A DNA stretch of 64,000 nt from Euglena gracilis (taxonomy: Eukaryota; Euglenida; Euglenophyceae; Euglenales), in assembly GCA_039621445.1 (NCBI GenBank), contig CP154954.1:35883703-35947702 (forward strand), in the 5' to 3' direction. The notes under the pieces were generated by a model. The model searched no databases. It saw nothing but the letters and a program-made list of their open reading frames with translations, and was not told where the DNA came from. Position 1 is the first letter of the stretch, and each line of letters starts with the position of its first letter. Positions 12,164 to 23,776 of this stretch are shown here, one piece after another. Position numbers and translations under genes: made by a program.

Positions 12164-15100
12164 ATGCCTGGCGGTCGGCGGCTGGACACAGTATGGAACT
12201 ATTATACACAAAGTATGGACCCTACGGGACGCGTACAAGCCACCTGTCGTGGATGCGGAGCAGAACAGAGTGCTGTGGTCAGCCGATTGTGGCGGCACGC
12301 CGAGAGCCGTCCCGGCCTTATCGCTGTGGGCCTGCTGGAGACGGTGCAGATCACCGACGGAGAAAGTGCGAGTGCAAGCAGTAGCGGCAGCAACAGCTCC
12401 CAGGGCACAAGCACCATGTCGTTGGATGTGGTCGACGCCGATGGTACTTCACCACCAGCGAAGAAAGTTTTCCGCCAACAGACCCTGCGGCCAGGGCACC
12501 ACGTTTTTCTTCGTCTTTTTCTCTGTCACAACCTGGTGCCTTGCCCATAGCCCATAATTACAGACAACCGCACTCGCCAGAAGTTGGACCTGATGGTGGC
12601 GCGCTTCGTGGTTGGCTGTCGGCTACCATTCCGTGCAGTGGAGAACCCCAACTTCGTGACCTTGCTGAACACGCTGCGTCCAGGGTACAAGGTTCCCAGC
12701 CGCAAGCAGGTTGCTGGGACGCTGCACCTGTCATTCCAAATATTATCCATGTTAGCATCATCGGTTGCAGTTTGCAGATTCATAGGTTGGTTGTGTCATT
12801 CCAAATTGTCAATGTATGGAATCATCCATTGCAGATTCAAAGGCTGGTTGTGGAATGTGTGGAATGTGATTGTGCAAAGTGATTTCAAATGTTGTCAATG
12901 CAGGCAAACGCATTCAGAGATCGTGGAGCTGGAGTGTGGTGCGGGCCGCTGCTGAACGCCGTGTACGACATGGAGTTTGGGAAGGTGGTGAGACAGATTC
13001 GCGGCCGTACAGGCACCCTCATGGTGGATGGGTGGTCCACGGGGGCCAACGAGCCATTGTTGGCCGTGTCGGTTGCCGTACGCAGGCTTCTGTCCCTGGA
13101 ACCAATGTGCGTAAACAATGTTCCCCCCCTTTTGGTTTGGCCTTTGGGAAGGGGGCCTGAAGGCGGGCATGGATTCATTCCTCGTGGGTTGCGAGGACAC
13201 GACAGGCGTGCCGCATACCAGTCGGTGATATTTTGAATGCTGAACCCCCCCCCCTTTCACGGACTGCCGTCTTCATGTGGCGGGTCGAAAAAATCCCCGC
13301 AGCTGCTGCCTACTTGGAAGGCATCACGAAGGAGTACTATGACAAGGTCACGTCCGAGATGCAGGTCACCGTGGTCGCCTTGACAACCGATTCGGCATCA
13401 AATATGACCAGAATGAGAGAAAACTTCACCGCCGCCACCGTGCCGGAGATCATTCCCGTGCCTTGCCAGGCACACTGGTTGCATCTCCTTTCACGCGATC
13501 TGGTACCGCAGAGCGAGATGCTGTCCCGGGTAATCGGCGTGCTGCGGTGGTTTACACAGAACCACGCTGCGCATGCTGGGCTGGTGGCCCGTGGCCAGGG
13601 GTTACCACCCATTCAGAGATTTTTTTTTGCGTTTTGGGAACCGGGGGGGGGGGGTTTCTTCTTCTGCGTTATAGTTAGTAAATTAAATTGCGTCCAGTGT
13701 CATGTTTGCAGCGGTTTTACGCTTCATATTCATGTTGTTGATATTTCTGCAATCCTTTTTTCTGGACTCTGTGGCCCCCTCCCCCTCCCCCCGCTGTCCA
13801 AAAAAAAGCTCTGCAACCATCCCCACAGAAGTGCGGTGGGGGAGTCATTTTCATGCCCTCGAGTACTATAACCGGGACTGGTCGACTCTGGTGGAGATCA
13901 CCGCGACCCTGCAGCGACCCGCCCAGGCAGTCACAATTTTCTCAGGTGGGTGGTGTTCTGTGTTAATTGCTGAGGGCAACATAACGCACTCGATGGTGAG
14001 GGGCTGGTTTTTGGAAAATGGTTGACTGACTCGTGTTTAAACTGCACAGAATTTCAGAAGATCCCCCCCCCCCCCGGCAACCTGGGACAGTGGCCTGAAT
14101 CCGGCGAACCACAGCACTGCGATTTGGAGAATCTGGGAGTGCGCCGGGCATCGGAGGATTACTTCCTCCACCTGCAGCCGGTGGCGGTGGCGGTGGCGCT
14201 GGACAACATGCAGGCCAACGGCACAACCCTTGCCGACGCAGTCAGCATTTGGCTCAGCCGCATGGCCGCCTTCCCGCGTAGCCAGGGCCTTTCCAAAAAA
14301 AAAAAGGCAGGGTTAGGTGTTTTTGTTTTGTCCGGACCCAGACAGCCTTTGCGCCTTGGGGGGGGGGCCTGAAGAGGACAACTTCAAAGCAGGATGGAAG
14401 CACATTCAACAACGTGCAGCACTGGCTTTGGTGCAGGGTTTCTTTTTTTGTTTGACTTCCCTCCCACACAGTGTTGGTGGTACAATCTGATAAACCCGGC
14501 TAGTCTCCCCCCCTCCAGCCATGCGATTGTCAGGCGGGAACACTCCCGTCTTTCTGTCCGCGTACCTGCTGCATCACCGGTACGTGGGACGGAACTTGTC
14601 CACCGACCAGGTCACCGTGGCTACCAAGTGGATCGGGGAGCGGGTCGAGGACGGGGCCATCACCATGTGGCTGGCAGGCCGCGCCGTTCACAGCAGATCG
14701 AATGGAGTCGGACGTGGCGGAGTGTACGTGGTGGTCAGCGGGGAGGCGTTTGGTTCCAGGTTTCGCAATCAGGTGGGGTTGGTGTTCCCTCACTCCCCCC
14801 CATTTTCACGTGCGCAGCACACTTTTTTGTACACAAAAAAAAGCCTGAAGACACTGAAAAATGTCTGGTTGCTCTATTGAAAACCAGTGACAGTCTGGGT
14901 TTCACAGAAATGAGCAGACCCTATCACGGGGGAAGGGGTCGGCAAAAAAAAATACTAGAGTCCCGCCCCGGGGAACCTGCCATGGATTTCCACCGAAGAT
15001 GACAGACCTGGCTCTGCGCTTCCATGGTGGGGCGGCGACTAGCGCCACATTGGAGCGGCAACCAACCCACTGCTCTGACTGTCCAGGGGGGGGGAATAAT

Positions 15101-15672
15101 TGATATCGGAGGCCTTCGGGAAAATTGCGGAAAAATTGCGGAAAAATTGCGGAAATTGCGGAAAAATTGCGGAAAAATTGATATCGGGTATACACATTTC
15201 TGTCTGAGGGGACTTAGAAATTTTTCAATTGTGAGGTTCAGAACACCGCAACACCCACGTCGATGCAGGCGAGCACAAATCAACACGCTTGATGTTTTTT
15301 GCACAGGTGGGACGCACCCAATCCTGTGACCAGTGGTGCACCTGTGAGAAAAATTGGTAAACTGGGGGGGGAAAAACAACAAAACACAATAGCACACCTG
15401 TTGATCCATTTGAAGAATGGCTTGAACTCATTGCATCTTCCATCTTCGGTGGTGGGAAAAAAATCCTGCGGGAAAAAAAATGGGAAAAAATTGCGGAAAA
15501 ATTGCGGAAATTGCGGAAAAATTGCGGAAAATTGCGGAAAATTGCGGAAATTGCGGAAAATTGCGGAAATTGCGGAAAAATTGCGGATATCAATTTTTCC
15601 CCCCCCCTGGACTGTCCCTCCTGGGGGTGTTTGTCAACAGAAGAGCATATTCCCAGTCAAATTCTGGTGCCT
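12164..15672 (+). CDS. hAT-family transposase, multi-exon, probably decayed
   Basis: Exon-like blocks follow the hAT order. 12,164-12,490 has a BED-type zinc finger (CRGCG, then WRHAESRPG). 12,564-12,735 has RFVVGCRLPFRAVENPNF and LRPGYKVPSR. 12,904-13,109 has GTLMVDGWST. 13,163-13,224 and 13,303-13,600 have VVALTTDSASNM and PCQAHWLHLLSRDL. 13,829-13,944 has VRWGSHFHALEYYN. 14,049-14,290 has LGVRRASEDYFLHLQPVAVAV. 14,375-14,437 has WKHIQQRAALALV and 14,519-14,760 has AYLLHHRYVG. The C-terminal dimerisation motif (DLALRF...SATLER) is at about 14,996-15,056. Blocks change frame across gaps that mostly end in AG, as introns would. At least one junction (13,224 to 13,303) does not join in phase. 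The final exon is interrupted by a MITE and resumes near 15,610. The DNA-cut-and-paste role is known for the family; activity here is doubtful. Confidence 0.82.
15084..15609 (+). mobile_element. CAGGGG-ended MITE with TTGCGGAAA repeats, inserted in hAT exon
   Basis: Ends are CAGGGGGGGGG and CCCCCCCCCTG, flanked by the direct repeat GACTGTC (15,077-15,083 and 15,610-15,616). Internal to each end is GATATC followed by tandem TTGCGGAAA(AA) units. The centre (CAGGTGGGACGCACC, TTGATCCATTTGAAGAATGG) matches the inverted copy at 23,777-24,311. CAGGGG-type ends and an about 8-bp target duplication are typical of hAT elements, so I infer a non-autonomous hAT element. No protein is encoded. Confidence 0.82.
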
Positions 15673-15999
15673 CTAGGGGGGGGACAGACTCACCAGTTAC
15701 CCGAAAACAAATGACTGCCTGGTTTAAAAAAAAAGGCAGCCCCCCCCCCCCGGGCCCCCTGACCGCTTGAGCACCGGAATGCTCCCCCACCCCGGGTCTT
15801 AAAACGAAGCTTGGCACCGGCTGTATTTCCTGTCAAGGGAGCTGAACAGGAACATTCCCCATTGGAATACTGCCGAGGAGGACGAGGCAGTTTAAACCAC
15901 CTCCTCCCTCCCTTTATGTTTCAATCGTGCGTAATGTGTCCGGCATCGTTCACCCCTTGGCTGCCCCCACTTTTGCTATCACCCCCCCCTCCCACCCGC

Positions 16000-17176
16000 A
16001 CTGCGCATTTCCCTCTGTTTTCATCAAAAGGCCACCATCTTTCTCGTTAAACGGGTTTACCTTCGACCAGCTTCGGCCCCCCCTTGACCCCTTTGGTCAT
16101 AGCTGGCGTTTTTTTTTGTTTTTTTTAAAAAAAACGTTTTTTTTTGTTTTTTATTAAAAAAACAGGCAAAAAAAAACGGCAAAAAAAAACAAAGGGGAAA
16201 ATGATGGTCAAATTTTGCCTTTGATCGCAAGGGTGAACCAATCTTAGCTCAAATGACTTGAAAACCAATACTTTTGGTTGTCTTCAACAAGAATGGTCAA
16301 AATAGGGAATTTTTCTGCCATTTTGGGATGTTTCAACTTGAAAGATCCCAAATTTGGTGTCTTTCTCTGACCGAGGATGGGCAAAAAAAGCTAAAATTAA
16401 AGACAAAAAAAATTTTTGCCCTGGACCCTCAATGGCGTTTTTTTGTTTTTTTTTAAAAAAACGTGTTTTTTTTAAAAAAAAAACGTTTTTTTTTTACTTC
16501 GTTTTAAACGAAGTGCCAGCTATGCCTTTGGTCACCCTTTTTCAGATTGAGGCCCCCCCTCCAGATGCACAACAGCCACGGGGTGCACCCACGTGTTTTT
16601 CGGCACGTGTATCCTTTGCACGCATGCCGTCTGCTGCGGCGCGCGCCCCGGAACCGGAAACCGCAAAAAAAAAGTTTCTGCAGTTGTCTTCTGTTCCATT
16701 TCGCACCGAAATAGGTTGCACAAAACAGGTTTTCAGCGTTGCATTTTACAGGGTTACCTCCAACAGCTGCAAAAAACAAAAAAAGGGCACTGTCGCCGTT
16801 CTGACGTGTCCTGGAAAAAAATTACTGCTTGCCGAAAACTTGCCGAAACTCAGTTCGCCGTCTTCCCTTAGGTGTTGTACCACGTGCTCGGGACGGAAAT
16901 TCGGCGCCGATGAACGGTCTTTCTTGAACTTGCAGTCGTTGGCGGGGACACGCCGGTCGTTGCCGGTACTGGCGCTTCGCCAAACGTTAATAGGTCTTAT
17001 TCCATACGTCGAAAACCTGTCTTTTTGGTTTATGACGACGGTTTTACACTGGTTCTTAACGATGTTTTAAACGAGTAATAAAAGACGACGCCCCACCCTG
17101 GTCTCAGGGGGGCTTTAGGGTGCCTGGGCAGGGAGGCAATACCCTGCTGGGAGGGTTGTGCCGGCCGGGTTGCGGG
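16000..17176 (+). repeat. 1.18 kb segmental duplication, unit 1
   Basis: ACTGCGCATTTCCCTCTG at the start through GCCGGCCGGGTTGCGGG at the end is repeated at 17,309-19,434 with only scattered substitutions. Both units contain the same MITE at the same place with the same 8-bp target duplication, so the MITE arrived before the duplication. A frame (about 16,522-17,070, MPLVTLFQ start) stays open in both units. The few differences are nearly all amino-acid changing and I recognise no domain, so I do not call it a gene. Confidence 0.85.
16098..16524 (+). mobile_element. hAT-like MITE, CATAGCTGGCG ends, copy 1
   Basis: The left end CATAGCTGGCG and right end (TGCCAGCTATG) are inverted. It is flanked by the 8-bp direct repeat CCTTTGGT (16,090-16,097 and 16,525-16,532). 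Subterminal T-run/A-run blocks (TTTTTTTGTTTTTTTTAAAAAAAA) lie at both ends. It is 427 bp and noncoding. The 8-bp duplication and CA...TG ends fit the hAT superfamily. Confidence 0.85.
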
Positions 17177-17308
17177 CAGAAAGTTGTCCAACAAAATGAC
17201 ATTTTCAGTACATTTGACATAGGGGGGGGGGGTCGGATGTGGGCACGTTGGATTGCCAGCTCGGGCAGGCACCCCCCCCCTTGAGGTGGGTTGGCCACGC
17301 CTTAAAAA
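17177..17308 (+). repeat. Spacer between duplicated units; inverted copy at 26,010-26,139
   Basis: The words AAAGTTGTCCAACAAAATGA, CAGTACATTTGACATAGGGG and GATTGCCAGCTCGGGCAGGC all recur as reverse complements at 26,010-26,139, inside the 8.7 kb transposon. This shows a mobile or transferred short segment; its ends are not defined. Confidence 0.8.
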
Positions 17309-17408
17309 ACTGCGCATTTCCCTCTGTTTTCATCAAAAGGCCACCATCTTTCTCGTTAAACGGGTCCACCTTCGACCAGCTTCGGCCCCCCCCCTTGACC
17401 CCTTTGGT

Positions 17409-18782
17409 CATAGCTGGCGTTTTTTTTGTGTTTTTTTTTAAAAAAAAAGTTTTTTTTCTTTTTTATTAAAAAAAAACAGGCAAAAAAAAACGGCAAAAAA
17501 AAACAAAGGGGAAAATGATGGTCAAATTTTGACTTTGATCGCAAGGGTGAACCAATCTTAGCTCAAATGACTTGAAAACCAATACTTTTGGTTGTCTTCA
17601 ACAAGAATGGTCAAAATAGGGAATTTTTCTGCCATTTTGGGATGTTTCTATATCGAGAACTGTGTCCCAAACGCCGGTTCGGGCGGGAAACCTGTGCCTA
17701 GGACGCCGGTTCGGGCGGTAGCCCGAACCGGCGTCCTAGGCACAGGTTTCACGCCCGAACCGGCGTTTGGGACACAGTTTTTTGAAACCGTGTATTGGGG
17801 GCTCTGGTTTCACGCCCGAACCGGCGGCCGAGGAATCACGGCCAATTTCGCCCAAAACACCCATGTTTGGGGCTGTTTTGGGCAACTTTGGCCCAAATGG
17901 GCCGCCGGTCAAAAATGGCAGATTCCACACTTAGGAAGCCATGTTACCCATCAATCGAAAGCTCTTCTCAAGGACTTTTGACAGATGGCCACAGGATTCG
18001 AGCATAATGCACGCAGCGCTTATTTTCAGCGATCGTGTCTTCCAAAATTTGACATCCTAATTTGTCAAATCCCACATCTCAGGTTGCATATTGCATATAA
18101 AACGAAAGGTGTCGCCAACGCTTTCGCTTGGTGCACACATAACTCAGCCAGATTGGAAAGCGCTCTCAAAATCAGCGATCGCATTTTTCCGCATTTTTCG
18201 GACCCCATTTGCATATCTGAAATTGCACTTTTCAGCTGCCATGTTGCCCATCGATCGAAAGCTCTTCTCAAGGGCTTTCAGCGAATGGCCTTAGATTTCT
18301 GCCATACTGCGTGGTATTCTACTTCAGAAATTCTCCAAAATTGGCCAAAAGGAAACTTTTCCTCAAAAACCCCCAATTTTTAGCCCAAGACCACCCAAAA
18401 ACTGCTCAAATATGATTGCCACCTGTCTACAAACCCTTTTGGACACTTTTTGGCACTTTTTATTTTGGGTCTCCTAGACGCCGGTTTCATGCCCGAACCG
18501 GCGTCCAGGACGCCGGTTCGGGCAGAAAATTTCCCGCCCGAACCGGCGTCCAGGACGCCGGTTCGGGCGTGAAACCAGAGCCCCCATACACGGTTTCAAC
18601 TTAAAAGACCCCAAATTTGGTGTCTTTCTCTGACCGAGGATGGGCAAAAAAAGCTAAAATTAAAGACAAAAAAAATTTTGCCCTGGACCCTCAATGGCGA
18701 TTTTTTTGTTTTTTTTAAAAAAACATGTTTTTTTTAAAAAACGTGTTTTTTTGACTTCGTTTTAAACGGAGTGCCAGCTATG
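17409..18782 (+). mobile_element. hAT-like MITE, CATAGCTGGCG ends, copy 2 (split)
   Basis: The same ends and the same CCTTTGGT target duplication (17,401-17,408 and 18,783-18,790) as copy 1 show that it was duplicated with its flanks rather than inserted independently. It is interrupted at 17,648/18,598 by the 0.95 kb composite element. Confidence 0.85.
17649..18597 (+). mobile_element. Composite inverted-repeat element, copy 2, nested
   Basis: It is nearly identical to 8,704-9,653, including the 122-bp hairpin at its left side. Comparison with the empty site at 16,328-16,345 gives the insertion point: GATGTTTC | AACTT. TTTC or GTTTC is present on both sides and may be the target duplication. 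Confidence 0.82.
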
Positions 18783-19434
18783 CCTTTGGTCACCCTTATT
18801 CAGATTGAGGCCCCCCCTCCACATGCACAACAGCCACGGGGTGCACCCACGTGTTTTTCGGCACGTATATCCTTTGCACGCACGCCGTCTGCTGCGGCGC
18901 GCGCCCCGGAACCGGAAACCGCAAAAAAAAAGTTTCTGCAGTTGTCTTCTGTTCCATTTCGTACCGAAATAGGTTGCACAAAACAGGTTTTCAGTGTTGC
19001 ATTTTACAGGGTTACCTCCAACAGCTGCAAAAAACAAAAAAAGGGCACTGTCGCCGTTCCGACGTGTTCTGGAAAAAAATTACTGCTTGCCGAAAACTTG
19101 CCGAAACTCAGTTCGCCGTCTTCCCTTAGGTGTTGTACCACGTGCTCGGGACGGAAATTCGGCGCCGATGAACGGTCTTTCTTGAACTTGCAGTCGTTGG
19201 CGGGGACACGCCGGTCGTTGCCGGTACTGGCGCTTCGCCAAACGTTAATAGGTCTTATTCCATACGTCGAAAACCTGTCTTTTTGGTTTATGACGACGGT
19301 TTTAAACTGGTTCTTAACGATGTTTTAAACGAGTAATAAAAGACGACGCCCCACCCTGGTCTCAGGGGGGCTTTAGGGTGCCTGGGCAGGGAGGCAATAC
19401 CCTGCTGGGAGGGTTGTGCCGGCCGGGTTGCGGG

Positions 19435-19778
19435 TCTTGGCACCCCTCATCACCTCTGCTTTCTGTCCTGACACATCTGTGGGAACAATGTGGATCCGTT
19501 TCAGTGCATTTGTGAGTTGGGTCGGCAGACAGGTGGGGTTGGAATTTGGCGTTTTTTTCCAGAAAGGTTGTCCGCCCCAGAAGGGGGGGGAAGGGGTAGG
19601 GGGTGGTCCCGGACCCCCCTCCTCCCAGGGGGTCGACCCCCAAGGTAAAAGCACCTTTGCAAAGCGCCGGAAAAAAATTTGAGGACCTGGGAAACTGTCT
19701 CCAGACTCTCCAGCCAAACCAATGAGTACACAGGTGGGAGTCAGGCGTCCTTACTAATCTGTTCTCACAGATGCCTGT
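19435..19778. other. Gene-free stretch
   Basis: Unique-looking sequence with a C/G palindrome near 19,575-19,640. I see no gene or recognisable element. Confidence 0.5.
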
Positions 19779-20680
19779 CTTAGACGGCCGTAACTGGACA
19801 CTAAAAAATCAAATTGCGCCTGGAATTGCGGCTTGAGAAAATAGCCCTAAAATGGGTCTTTTGCAAAATGTCAATCTTCAAAACCCAAATAACGCCACAA
19901 CTTCACCATAGAAAGCAAAATTCTTGGAAATCTTTTTGTCACAAAACCGCATGATTTCTACGGAATTAGTTAAGAACTTGGGGAAATGAGGTTCAAAAAA
20001 TGAGCAACATAGGTATTTCAGGCGCAAATGCGCCTGAAATATGTTCTTTTCAATCAGACGAGATCTTTATATGAGTTATGTTGTTGGATGGGGTCTCACT
20101 CAAATCCAGGCGCAATTGCGCCTGAACGCACTTGAAAAAGAGGCCAATTTGGTGGTCCCGAAAACAGATGAAAAAAGGTAAAACAACATTCAAAACAAGC
20201 TCGGAAGTATGCAGTCACGAGTCTTGAACGCAAGCACTTACTTCACTCACTCAACAGACTACTTTGTGGAACGCCCCCGTACAGATTAGTGCACATGAAC
20301 ACAAAAAAAATGCTGTCATATTTTTGGAGTCCTATCGCATCGAAATTTGAAAAGGACAAATGACGATAAATATAATTCATACATAAGATTAATTGCGAAT
20401 TGACATTTCAAAAAATGGGACGTAATTGTGGCTTACAAGAAAATTCCAGGCGCATTTGCGCCTGGATCTTCAGAGAAACAGCACTTTTTTTGCCTTCCAC
20501 ACACAATCATCCCGGCGCAAATGCGCCTGGACGGTTGCCAAAACAGTCAATTGTCAATTCACTTTTGATGAGGAATTGTCGAGTTGTGAATGCCACCATG
20601 TGGGACATGATTTTTGCATGTGACCGCTTTTTCACTTCAGTGGTTGTGTGGCAGATGTCTGGAAACACATTTGACCAAAC

Positions 20681-22517
20681 TGAGACGGCCGTAACTGGAC
20701 ACTTTTTTTTCAAAAAAAAAATTGGTCAAAATTCTGGCCTAAAACGGGTTTTCTAGGAACACTTTTGAAAAAATTCCAGGCGCATTTGCGCCTAAACCCA
20801 ATTTTAAATATTGCCACAGAGTGCCATTAAATTGTATCTTTTTCAAGGGTTCCAGGCGCAAATGCGCCTGGAACCTCCCAGAAACAGGCGAAAAAGGACC
20901 ATAATTTCACCCCAGACAGGTTTTGTCTTTGATCAAAACCAATTGGCAAAGAATAAATATTTTGGAAAATACACACAGTGTTCTATTTGTTGTATTGTCA
21001 AGGGGTGTCTCCCGAATATGTTTTTTAAGGTATTTTTGGCATCATCAGAAAAGTATTTTAGGCGCATTTGCGCCCGGAATAGCTCTCAATACACCAAACA
21101 GTGGTAATGAAAGGAATGTGAGCGAGAGACAGCAAGAGCAGCATTATTTTGCCAAGTGTGTCTCTTTTTATAACCTTTTTTATTCATCAACATGCAAAGA
21201 TCATTCTTCGGCAAAGTCTTCAACTCCGTGTGTGGGGTGCCTTTGCCAAGGTTTGTGGGTGAGCGCAGAAAAATAACAGCAAGGGAAGTAGTTGAATCAA
21301 AATTGTCAAGGGTGGTGTTTGCTCTTCTTTAAAGCCGATGTGTTTTGTAGTTTCCATTTTGAAAATGCATTTTTTGTGTTGCAATCTAGTGAATGATGTT
21401 TGGGAATGGTGCTCAAAAACTGTGCCACCCTGTGTTGGTGCAGGCGCAATTGCGCCTGGAATTAAAAAAATTCAATGTCAACCAAAGGTATATTTTTGAA
21501 GGAAATAATTCATCTCAAAGTTTTTCGTACAAAGACACATTGTGGAACCACTTGGAGTTTGTTTTGTTTGGAATTGCTGCCGATACCTTTCTCACACTTT
21601 GCTCCAGGCGCAAATGCGCCTAGACTATTGCCAAAACGGGCGTCAGAGGCGTCCCGTTTTCATATTGGCAAACGCCCTTGACCCATCAAAGGTTGCATGG
21701 AAAATGATTTGCAACACATAGCAGCATTGTCCAGCAAATAACGTACACCGAAAGCTAAAAAATGTGCACATTGTTTTCCACATCTCCCCAGTTTTGACCA
21801 TATTAAGCTTTAAGACCTGATGCAAGGGTGAAGATGAAGAGAACCCAATTTTTAGGACATTGTGGTTTTACGGTGAAAAATGCTTTTACCCAACAACATT
21901 ACAATGCACTCCCTCCGTATGCTCCTTCCAAGTTTATAGAAGCAATTCAAATGCTGCTGACTTTCATTCAAAACAGATCCATACCCGCAGTAGAACATTG
22001 AATCAAATTCTCCAGAAGGGATGTATTTTTGGCTTACCAGGAAATCCCAGGCGCATTTGCGCCTGGATCTTCTGAGAAATGGCCCTTTTTTGCCTAGTCC
22101 ACGTGTTTCTCCAGGCGCAAATGCGCTTGGACAGTTGCCAAAACAAAAGGCCATTGGCAATGGCCAATTCAAATCCATCAACAGTACATTTTGTCGAGTT
22201 GCCATTGTCTCCCTGTGATTTTTTGCATACCGATTTTTCCTTGCGTTTTTTGTGTGGCAACTGATGGCAAACACTGGCAAAAATTGGCAATTGGCCATGT
22301 TTGAGGTTTGAGGCGCATTTGCGGCTGAAACAATGGCATGGAAAAGTTTTGTTGAGGAAAGGAATTCAATCTCAAAGAACCACGTCTCAAACATACAATT
22401 TTTTTTTTGCTCTCACAATGTGCACAAAATCTCATTTGGGCAATTGTTCTTGTCAATGACGAGGTGTTTAAAATCGTAAGTTTTTTCCCTTTTTTTCGGG
22501 TTGCCTTGAGGAACGAA
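20681..22517 (+). repeat. Left arm of long inverted repeat
   Basis: It begins with a second, internal copy of the terminal sequence AGACGGCCGTAACTGGAC (20,683). It pairs with 26,242-28,501 over its whole length apart from one insertion in the right arm. GGCGC-AAT/ATTT-GCGCC motifs lie near 20,779, 20,854, 21,060, 21,444, 21,607, 22,051, 22,114 and 22,313. Frames in it are the same as those on the opposite strand of the other arm and have no known domain. Confidence 0.88.
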
Positions 22518-23286
22518 ATTTAGTGTGAATGTCTCAAGAATAAAATTTTACAGATTTTCACAGATACATGAATGAAAAGATTATTGAAGTAAGTTCTCTC
22601 AGAAACACACCACACTATACACTCAAATGAAACACATTTGGCTCCTGCCAAACAGTTTGACAGATCAAGTTCGCCGGCGGGCTTGCTGGCCAGGTCATGC
22701 AAACAAAGGCGCACCGTCTCAGTCTCAAGTGGGTGCACCTGACCGTGTTTTAAATCAGAATCAATTCGACAGTTTAGTCCTCATTCAGTCATTTTGCCAC
22801 CGACCCACACAATAAAGCAAAAATAAAAACAAGAAAACAAGAAACCAGGTGCACCAATTGTAACACAATTCTGTCGCCAAACAGCCAGATATGTGAATGA
22901 TTCTAATGCGCAAAGCATGAGAAAAGAAGACCAAAGCTACAAGATTTCAGCCTTAAGGATTTATTCTCTAGGGAGCACAAAGGAGCACAAAGTTTGAGAC
23001 GAGGGGCTACGTGACCAAATCCGCGGTTTTTCGTGTGATGCAAAGCGATAACACCAAAAAAAATAATCAAATAATCAAATGTGCTAAAGAATGAATTGAA
23101 AACAACCGTCAAAAACGGTTTGCTACAACGTCAACTTGCAACTGGAACAATTTGGACCGAGACACATGGCAACACTGCACCAGTTCAAACCTTTTCTTGG
23201 CCTCCCTGCGCTCCTCCGTAGGCTCTCTGCTTTGGCGGGAGGGGGGTAGATTTGGCCTGGGGGGGGGGGGGTGTGGGCAGACCCTA

Positions 23287-23505
23287 GGGTCGCCAAAGGT
23301 CGCCAGGGTCGCCAAAGGTCGTGGGCAGGTCGATGTCAAAAAATGCGCTCCACGGCAAATTAGCGCAACATACACACAAAAGGTGTTGCACACACAAGGG
23401 ATTTTTTTTTTTAGGGCCCTGGAACAGTTGCCTACGCCGCTACAATGCAAAAAGGACTGAGTAGGAAATACCCATAGCGACCTTTGGCGACCTTTGGCGA
23501 CCGTG
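23287..23505. repeat. GGTCGCCAAAGGTCGCC inverted repeats around a 77-bp-like unit
   Basis: Direct units GGTCGCCAAAGGTCGCC (23,288-23,320) face their complements at 23,476-23,505, both next to GTGGGCAG. Between them, at about 23,391-23,430, lies a single sequence (CACAAGGGATTTT...GGGCCCTGGAACAGTTG) clearly related to the 77-bp tandem repeat of 29.4-31.2 kb. Confidence 0.7.
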
Positions 23506-23776
23506 GGCAGAGCTAGATTTAAAAAGTGAGGAGGTGGAGGGAGCAGACCTCAGGGGACAGGGGCTCCGAATATCTGCGGGTCTGACTTGATACCCTGCCC
23601 ATCCTGGGGGTGGCAGAGCCTGCCCATTTTTGGGGGGCACTACATTTTCGGTCAACACATTTCTCAACTTCGACGCTTTGGCACTGCCGTCACCCAGACT
23701 CATGAATCCAGAAAGTGGACAGGAAGACAACGGCGTCTGTCAGCATTGATGCCCTGAGCTGGGACGTTCTAATTAG

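Larger units (their letters stand above)
17309..19434 (+). repeat. 1.18 kb segmental duplication, unit 2 (with nested insertion)
   Basis: It aligns to 16,000-17,176 end to end except for 17,649-18,597, an inserted composite element. Without that insert the two units have the same length. The conserved open frame ends at 19,328 here. Confidence 0.85.

Noticed and set aside
16354-17070. Open frame of about 180-238 codons conserved in both duplicated units (also 18,771-19,328)
   Set aside because: The duplication is recent, the differences seen are almost all amino-acid changing and no domain is recognisable, so openness alone is weak evidence.
20400-22460. ORFs in the inverted arms mirrored at 26.2-28.4 kb
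   Set aside because: Appearance on both arms only reflects the inverted repeat; there is no recognisable transposase signature.
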